From: Zizania palustris
Lineage: Eukaryota > Streptophyta > Magnoliopsida > Poales > Poaceae
Direction of reading: 5' to 3'
Length of the DNA: 64,000 nt
NCBI GenBank assembly: GCA_019279435.1
Contig: JAAALK010000288.1
Span: 55,169,624-55,233,623, forward strand
The position numbers and the translations under genes are program-made. Numbering within the stretch: position 1 is the stretch's first letter; each line of letters opens with the position of its first letter. The notes beneath the pieces were generated by a model. It had not been told where the DNA came from and searched no databases. It was given only the letters and a program-made list of their open reading frames with translations. This document shows positions 58,101 through 64,000 of this stretch, piece by piece.

Positions 58101-60421
58101 TTTAATTGGGACACCGGTCATTTTTAAGCTAGACTACTTTAATTCCTGAGATTTGCTTTGCAAATATATTTGTCTGGTTAAGTTCATTTGGGTGTTGGGT
58201 TTAAATTATGGTTTAGCAATAAATTTTTAGGCACCCATTCAACCCCCCCTCTAGTCGCTACTTTCGGTCCTACAGTGCCTCCGAAGGTACACTTCGAATC
58301 TTTTGCCTCGGTCGATTCCTGCAACAATTTTTACTCGTAAATGTTCACCAAATACCTTGATGCTGCAGGTACATCGAGGGGTGACGAAGCCCAGGCTGCA
58401 CACGAAGCTCTAGCTTTCTTCTGGGGTTGCGGTTCCGATGGACACCTCGGCTCCACTGGACACCCCGGCTCTGGTGGCAAGGGCCGTTTCCGCCGACGCA
58501 GCTCCGATGGCCGGGGCCATCCCTGCCGACGCAGGCTCCGGCTGAAGGGGCAGCCGCCAAAGGAGGTGCTACCTCCGCCGGAGTCGAGCCTCCTATCTTC
58601 ATGCCGGGGAGGGGCAAAAGCATGTCAAGCCTCGGACTCCCTCCCGGTCAGACGACGACATCCTCTTCCAACGAGCCTTCGGCAAGCAACTCGGAGGAAG
58701 AGGCAACGACAGATGATCGCTAAGCTCTGTCTTGGCTTCCTCTGCTGGCTCCTTTTCTGGAGCAACGGACGGGCCTCCGGGCACTCCTGGAGCCTTTGGC
58801 GGAGAAAGGCCAGGAAGTTGCCAACTCCGACTTGGTCTCCGTTTTGAGCGAAGCCAGGGCCCCGGAGCTCAACATGGCCCTCGAAAGGGCTGCCCTTCAG
58901 GTATAAGAAGTACCGCAAATATTTTCAATTAGTAAATGTAAATACCTGGTACTTACTTGTTCCTCTTGCAGCGATTTGTCCTTGCTAGAGCGGCAGCGAC
59001 TTCTAATGAAGTCAAAACTAACCGACTTAAGAGGAAGGTTACCACCCTCCAATCCGCGCTTAAAGGCTCCGAAGAGAGAGCACTTCGGTTGGAGGAAGAA
59101 GTCCTCGAAGAATGGAGGGCTAGGGCCAAAGCCCACGAAGCCCTCCGACTCGAAAGGTGGAACAGCGACACACTCCGGACTTCAGCCCAAGAAGCTGAAG
59201 CCGAGTGCTTGGTGCTCCGAGCGGAGGTTGAGAAGCTCCGGCAGGCGGCGGCTACTTCGAGCACCCAGCTGGTAGAGCTTCAAGGCTCTCTCAAGCAAGC
59301 GATGGCCCAAAAAAGCTCCTTGCTTGTCCCAGATGGCCGAAGTGTCTGCTACTACTGCGGGGTTGGAGGCGGCAGAGAAGAAAATACCAATGTAGCAGAA
59401 CGTACCTTGGATGCCCTTCAAGGCACCTTGGAATATTTTGGCACTATGTACCCTTCGTCTTCTGTTGCGGCCAGCGAGTCCCTCGATCGGAAGCTGAAGA
59501 GGATTCAAGTGGAGACGTCGCTGATGATGGGCTACGACATCCGGTACGGAGAGATCTCCGATCAATGCGCTGGAATTGGAGTCCTCCGTCACCTCGAAGC
59601 CCTTCGGATTCCTAATTCTCCACTCAGGGGTTCGACACCTAGAAGCTTTGCCTCCGAGGCCTTGTTGCATCCTTCGCCAGACGTAGCCTCGGCTTGGGAA
59701 GTTTTCCGGTCAACCTAGAAGACAGACCACAAGGCAACGGCTAAAGCTTGGATCGACGAGGCACGTCGACAGAAGCAAGCACAGACAAGGCCGCCGCTTC
59801 CTGCTTCGCCAGCTCCAACACCTCCTGCCCCGCCAACCGACCCGCAGGGTTTAGCTCATAGGGCGCTTGATCATGTATAAAAAGTCTTGTAAAGCCCCTT
59901 TCATTAATGAAAAGTTATAAACGAAGAATTTGTCTAGGTGTTTTATTCTTTAGGTTTTGTCATGTCCTTCAGAGCCTGACTTCGAAATACTGGAAATTAA
60001 CGAAGGGCTCCGTCGGCAGTTGTCAATCCTTGAGAGCTTAAGGCCTTACCGCTGCTCTCGCTTCTCTGTTCCTCGTGGAGACAAAGGAGAGGTAACCCTC
60101 GAAGTTTTCCAAGAAGTCTTAACTTACATCAAGGAAGAGGAAAAGGAGAAGACATCTTCATCCTCCGAACATATAGATTGGTCTGACTCGGAGTATCAAG
60201 CCGAAGACCCTGCGGAGGCTAACTCCGAAAGACTTCTGACTTGGGCCGAGCTTCAAGAGGAGCAGAAGAAACTGCGAGCCTCGAAGAAGAAGAGAAGCAC
60301 TCGAACCAAAAGGACAATCTCGGTGGCTTCGAGCTCTGAAGGACAAAGTAGCCGCAGAGGTAGCTCTAGAGGCCGACAGGGTCTCCGATTTTACTTAGGC
60401 TTGGATCAAAATTTCTCTTAA
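55155..60421 (+). pseudogene. antisense five-exon gene (aORF) of Tat element D, split by a solo LTR
   Basis: Start ATG 55155 (MARTSHTMPTAV). Exons: 55155-56050, 56128-58286 (holding the solo LTR 56768-58274), 58369-58900, 58972-59848 and 59954-60421 (ends TAA). Introns of 77, 82, 71 and 105 bp are all GT-AG, in the same places as in element C. Exons 4 and 5 have about 876 and exactly 468 bp, as in C. Exon 1 carries the globular domain (FEAFFEASLGLS, NNRWYTNWILRWFYAE). Exon 4 is coiled coil (RAEVEKLRQAAATSS), followed by LDRKLKRIQVETSLM. Exon 5 has EILEINEGLRRQLSILESLR, an acidic WSDSEYQAEDPAE stretch, a basic tail and GLRFYLGLDQNFS. Breaks: shifts near 55945, in exon 2, in exon 3 and in the middle of exon 4; TAG near 56208 (sister copy has Gln) and 59716-59718 (sister copy has Trp); one extra G at the exon 4 donor. 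Exon 5 is fully open. No known function. Confidence 0.72.
56768..58274 (+). repeat. solo SIRE-type LTR inside aORF exon 2
   Basis: 1507 bp flanked by GTGCC (56763-56767 and 58275-58279). It ends GCTACTTTCGGTCCTACA like the other SIRE LTRs. Its start reads TAAGAAACCATG, so the terminal TG seems to have become TA. No internal region is present, so it most likely arose by recombination between the two LTRs of a full element. The centre (57110-58110) is AT-rich and diverged from the other copies. Confidence 0.8.
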
Positions 60422-60485
60422 TGTAAAAGTATGATAAATTAATGTGAATTGCACCGGAAGCATCTTGTTTGTCCTTTACCCTCCT

Positions 60486-60506
60486 ACCCCTGCTTGTGGG
60501 TGGGGG
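60486..60506 (+). other. hairpin after aORF stop (element D)
   Basis: ACCCCTGCTTGTGGGTGGGGG, 64 bases after the aORF stop. It differs from the element B and C copies at one position in the 5' arm. Confidence 0.45.
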
Positions 60507-60730
60507 ACCTTACGCGTTGCAAAAAGGTTCGTCGGTCACAATGACGTGCACAACAATCCGATGCTTCGCACAACACTTAATAACCATATTTTAACTTTTC
60601 GTAGGGTTCTTCGAACATAGGTTCGTATTATGATTTTTGTAAGTTTCGGAGCTGAATCTATATTTGCAGGCTCTTATACTAGTCGCTTAGGACTTTAAAA
60701 GTGTCTCATTGGCCGGAGCCTTGAAACCTT

Positions 60731-62378
60731 TGAGGAGCCATGCTGAATAGCGTGGGCCTCATGGCTCCAGAAGTGATGAGTCATTGTCAACGATAGTCAA
60801 AGAGGACAAAAGAAGAAGAGATCTGCTGTTTCATGGGCCGCGTGTGACTCAGGTACACGGGCAGCAAGCGACTGTCGGGCAGAGGAGCCTGCGAAGTCGG
60901 GCTGGCCCAATCCGGGTGCATGGGCCAGAAATAGTAGAAGACCCACTGGGCTATTGACCAGGGTTGACTCAGGTACACGGGCGGTGAGTGATTGCTGGGC
61001 TGAGAGAGCTGCGGAATCAGGCCGGCCCAATCCGGGTACCTGGTGCAAAGCCGGTGGAGGCTTTGTCAGTTTCGGCGCAAAACTGACAACCTGTTGATCT
61101 TGTATCGGACTGTCCAGAAGAGAAGCCGTAGTCGCTACGAAAGCTTAGCTTCCGGATAAGTCATCTGTATCTCTAGGCCCACAGTCAGTCAGTCGTGTCT
61201 GTAAAAATTCCTAAGGGCAGTAGAGTCATTTTCTTTATTTTAGCGTCTGTAAAAACCCTAAGGGGCTGGTGGAATATTCCTAGTGTTGGGCTGCCTATAA
61301 ATAGGGCCCCAATCCCTAGGGTTTGGACTACCCTTTTAGAAATCACTTTTTCAATCATCCCTTGGGTCATTTTGTTCCTGCGTGCTTTTTCTCTCTCCCT
61401 GTGTGCGCCGCCAGGCAACCTCCTGTTCTTCCTGAGATTCATTTGGCTCTTTACTGTTTGGAAGCTTTTATTCCTATTGATTCTCATGCGCAGCACTTCA
61501 TTTAAGGTTCTGTTGGTTCGGTTTGCACACAACTAATTTATTCCTAAGCAGAAGCTTCTCTGTGGCTTCTGTTTGTTCTTCACAAGAGTACTAGTTCTTG
61601 TGGCTGGTAGCAAGTAGTACTACTTTCCTGTAGCTACAGTATGCTAGTACTTTAGCCTTGCTTTTCCTGTGTTGCTTTTTGATCGAGTTGGCAGGGTCAA
61701 AGTCCCTTTTCTTGTGTGAAGTCCAACTCTGTGTAGCATACTTCGAATCTGCAAGCTTCGAATCTGCAGGCTTCGAATCAGCAGACTTCGAATCAGCAGA
61801 CTTCAAATCTGCAAGCTTCGAATCTGCAGACTTTGAATCTGCAAGCTTCGAATCTGCAGACTTCGAATCTGCAAGCTTCGAATCTGCAGACTTCGAATCA
61901 GCAGACTTCGAATCAGCAGACTTCGAATCTGCATACTTCGAATCTGCATACTTCGAATCTGCATACTTCGAATCTGCAGGCTTCGAATCTGCATACTTCG
62001 AATCTGCATACTTCGAATCTGCAGGCTTCGAATCTACAACCTTCGAATCTGCAACCTTCGAATCCACAGACTTCGAATCTGCAGACTCCGAATCTGCAAC
62101 CTCTGAATCTGCAACCTTTGAATCTGCAACCTCTGAATCTACAACCTTCGAATCTGCAACCTCCGAATCTGCAACCTTCGAATCTGCAACCTCCGAATCT
62201 GCAACCTTCGAATCTGCAACCTCTGAATCAGCAGACTTCGAATCTGCAGACTTAGTCAATCTGTTCTCGCTTTGCTGTTTAGTTTTTTGCGTTGGGTTTT
62301 GGGAGCAGGCCATTGATTCGAAAGAATTTTTAGGCGCCCATTCACCCCCCCCCTCTGGTCGCTACTTTCGGTCCTACA
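60731..62378 (+). repeat. 5' LTR of SIRE-type element
   Basis: 1648 bp, TGAGGAGCCATGCTG to CGGTCCTACA. CCTATAAATAGGGCCCC near 61292 is the likely TATA region (the same in the LTR at 27736, near 28323). Positions 61741-62250 are a 15-bp tandem array. Confidence 0.9.
61741..62250 (+). repeat. 34 copies of a 15-bp repeat in SIRE LTR
   Basis: Exactly 510 bp of CTTCGAATCTGCAGA-type units with no length change: sub-blocks end in GCAAG/GCAGA, GCATA, then GCAAC. The unit is a multiple of three and lacks stops, so long frames appear on both strands; these are artefacts and not genes. Confidence 0.93.
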
Positions 62379-62380
62379 AG

Positions 62381-62392
62381 TGGTATCAGAGC
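62381..62392 (+). other. primer binding site (tRNA-iMet type)
   Basis: TGGTATCAGAGC two bases after the SIRE 5' LTR end, as usual for copia elements. Confidence 0.88.
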
Positions 62393-62443
62393 TTGGTTAG
62401 GGTTTTTCCATACCTTAACCAGTTCTAAACCCCGGTAGTGACC

Positions 62444-64000
62444 ATGACGTCTCTTGGCAAGGTCCCGTCCTTGGAAGCCTATGGCTATAATTATTGGAAG
62501 ACTCGCATGCGAGCCTATCTCATGAGCCAGGGTTCGGACATTTGGGACATTTGCGTTCACACCACGTTTGTCATATTGCCAGTCGTTGAGCATGGTACTG
62601 CTGGTATCATTGCTCAGCATCTGAGCAACAGTAAGGCTATGAACATTCTTTTCTCTGGTTTAGGTCCCACTGAGTTTGAGCGTGTGAGCCATCTCTCCAC
62701 TGCGAGAGAGATCTGGGCTACCCTCAAGGCACACCATGAGGGAACAGCTCAGGTCAAGGCTCGGCTCTATCAGACCTACCAGCGTGAGTACGAGAACTTC
62801 ACACAAAAGCCGGGTGAATCTGTTGAAGCTTTGTTTGGTCGCTTTCAATCGATCATTAACAAGCTTCGGGACAACAAGGCTGAGGGTGCTCAGTTAGTCT
62901 CAGATCACGAGCAGGCGCTCAAGGTTCTCCATACCTTGGACCCAAAGATCTGGGAGATCAAGGTATCCTCTATCGTTGAAAGCACTTCTTACGATACCTT
63001 GACCATTTCTGAGTTGTTTAGCAAGCTGAAGGCCACTGAGGTAGATATCCAGCTGAGATCAAATCTCACTGGTTCTCGATCAAAATCCCTGGCCCTTGCT
63101 ACACCTTCTGTTGATCCCTCTTCTGTGAGTTGTGCTGGGTTCTCTTTGATGTCTATCACCGAGGACCAGCTAGAGTTATTGGGAGATGATGATTTGTGTC
63201 TTTTAAGAACCGGGTGCGTCGTGTCTATGATAAGAGAATGTTCAAAAGACACGGCACAAAATTCGGATGCTTTGAGTGTGGTGATCCAGGACACTTCATC
63301 GCCGACTGCCCCAAGCGCAATGGATACAAGAAGGGTACCGGTGGCAGCTTCCATGACTCCGGCAAGCACGAGAGCTCATCCTTCAACAAGGGCAAGCCGA
63401 AGACTCGATTCTTCAAGAAGGCCCTGAAGGACTACCGGCGAGAGAACAAGAAGCGCGACAAGACCTTCTTCGCCGAGATGGAGAAAAGCTACTCCAAGCG
63501 GTCCACGTCTTCTTCCTCTTCATCGAGCTCAAGCGATGAGGAGATCGCCATCAGGAAGGGGAAGGACAAGGACGATCCGGCGGGCCTCTGCTTCATGGCC
63601 TTCGGAGACAAGCCGAAGAGCCACTCACACCACGCCGAAGATCCCGCAAGAGCTTCTGTTCAATGGCTCTTGGGGATAGGGAAGAAAAGAGCTCCTCCGA
63701 CGACTCCGACGACGACGACAACAAGGTATCATCTTACGAGCGCGAAATCATTGATTTACTTGAGAGCAATCGTCAGGAGTTGAAATATCGGGAAAAACTG
63801 CTTAGGGGGGCTAAGAAGAAGATAGATGAGTTAGAGAGTGAGCTTGCCGTGGCCAACGGCAGAATTGAGAGTCTATCTTCTTCTCCTTGCTTGGGTGATA
63901 GCAGTGAGTGCCCGAAGTGTGAGGTGCTTCTGTGTGACCAGTCGACTTTGAAGTCCAGGTACACAGAAAGGGTTGATGAGAGGGACGCTTTGGCCACTGA
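62444..64000 (+). pseudogene. SIRE gag, two frameshifts, runs off the window
   Basis: ATG at 62444 (MTSLGKVPSLEAYG); an in-frame GTG six bases upstream is not needed. The capsid region (YYWKTRM-like YNYWKTRMRAYL, EIWATLKAHHEGTAQVKAR, FTQKPGESVEALFGRFQSII) is intact to about 63195. A frame change near 63196 is followed by basic sequence and the zinc knuckle CFECGDPGHFIADC (about 63268-63309), a Lys-rich part and a Ser run. A second change near 63645 leads into an acidic stretch and a coiled coil (EREIIDLLESNRQELKYREK, KKKIDELESELAVAN) that is open to the window edge. A C-terminal coiled coil is common in SIRE gag. Gag would package genomic RNA in the cytoplasm. Confidence 0.85.

Larger units (their letters stand above)
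54162..60730 (-). mobile_element. Tat-lineage Ty3/gypsy element D, 3' part
   Basis: Minus-strand element seen from its 3' LTR (54162-54658) through the antisense gene (55155-60421) to 60730, where a SIRE element interrupts it (TSD ACCTT, 60726-60730). Gag-pol should lie beyond that SIRE element, outside the window. The likely target duplication on the left is CTTCT (54157-54161). The uninterrupted site in element B reads GAAACCTTATTGC (about 31011-31023). Confidence 0.8.
60731..64000 (+). mobile_element. SIRE-type Ty1/copia element, 5' end
   Basis: 5' LTR (60731-62378), iMet-type primer site and most of gag are seen; the rest runs off the right edge. Inserted into Tat element D with left target site ACCTT. 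The LTR start and end match those of the SIRE LTR at 27736-29792, so the two are the same family. Confidence 0.88.

Noticed and set aside
61741..62250. CRISPR array in the regular 15-bp repeat
   Set aside because: Head-to-tail repeat without spacers.
61591..62428. Long open frames on both strands over the SIRE LTR, giving repetitive Ser/Ala/Asp/Glu/Phe proteins
   Set aside because: They follow from a 15-bp repeat without stops in several frames; the array sits inside an LTR and the frames end where the array ends.

Overview
The window reads as heterochromatic plant DNA, most likely from a grass. It is built almost wholly of LTR retrotransposons nested inside one another, and I found no ordinary host gene, rRNA or tRNA. 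The grass assignment is an inference from a young CRM-type (centromeric chromovirus) element with its C-terminal coding end inside the 3' LTR, long-LTR Tekay-type and SIRE-type elements, and Tat-lineage Ty3/gypsy elements. The exact species cannot be told from the sequence.

Layout. 1-14560: 3' part of a Tekay-like chromovirus, its 3.3 kb LTR split by a young, nearly intact CRM-like element (6043-13745, TSD CAAGG). 14561-16423: SIRE-type (Ty1/copia) remnants in both orientations. About 16424-25059: Tat element A on the minus strand. 25060-29792: 3' half of a plus-strand SIRE element. 30061-37484: Tat element B, minus strand, decayed. 37485-38453: second Tekay-like LTR piece. 38498-54149: a minus-strand copia gag fused to a chromodomain remnant. 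That gag is split by a solo LTR (TSD CTTCT), which itself holds the full-length Tat element C (38867-50547, TSD CTATG), and by an internally deleted CRM derivative (51600-53680, TSD CATCC). 54162-60730: Tat element D, minus strand, carrying a solo SIRE LTR (TSD GTGCC). 60731-64000: 5' end of another SIRE element, whose LTR holds 34 copies of a 15-bp repeat.

The feature that most deserves attention is shared by all four Tat elements. Antisense to gag-pol and converging on it lies a second gene (called aORF here). It has five exons and four short GT-AG introns at matching positions, with exon lengths that keep phase. A TATA box lies about 90-105 bp before its start codon in both copies that retain that end. 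It codes for a protein of roughly 1150 residues: an N-terminal globular domain, a low-complexity middle, a long coiled coil and an acidic then basic tail. Two lineages (A versus C/D) have clearly diverged in protein sequence yet keep frame and introns. Between the two convergent genes lies a tandem array of 58-bp units (116-bp dimers in B and C), and a small hairpin follows the aORF stop codon. Antisense ORFs in Tat elements are known in general; I cannot tell without a search whether this intron-bearing, promoter-bearing form has been described.

Most coding regions are broken. The breaks are mainly CAG-to-TAG or TGG-to-TAG/TGA changes, as expected from deamination of methylated cytosine in silenced DNA. 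All LTR comparisons and alignments here were made by eye.
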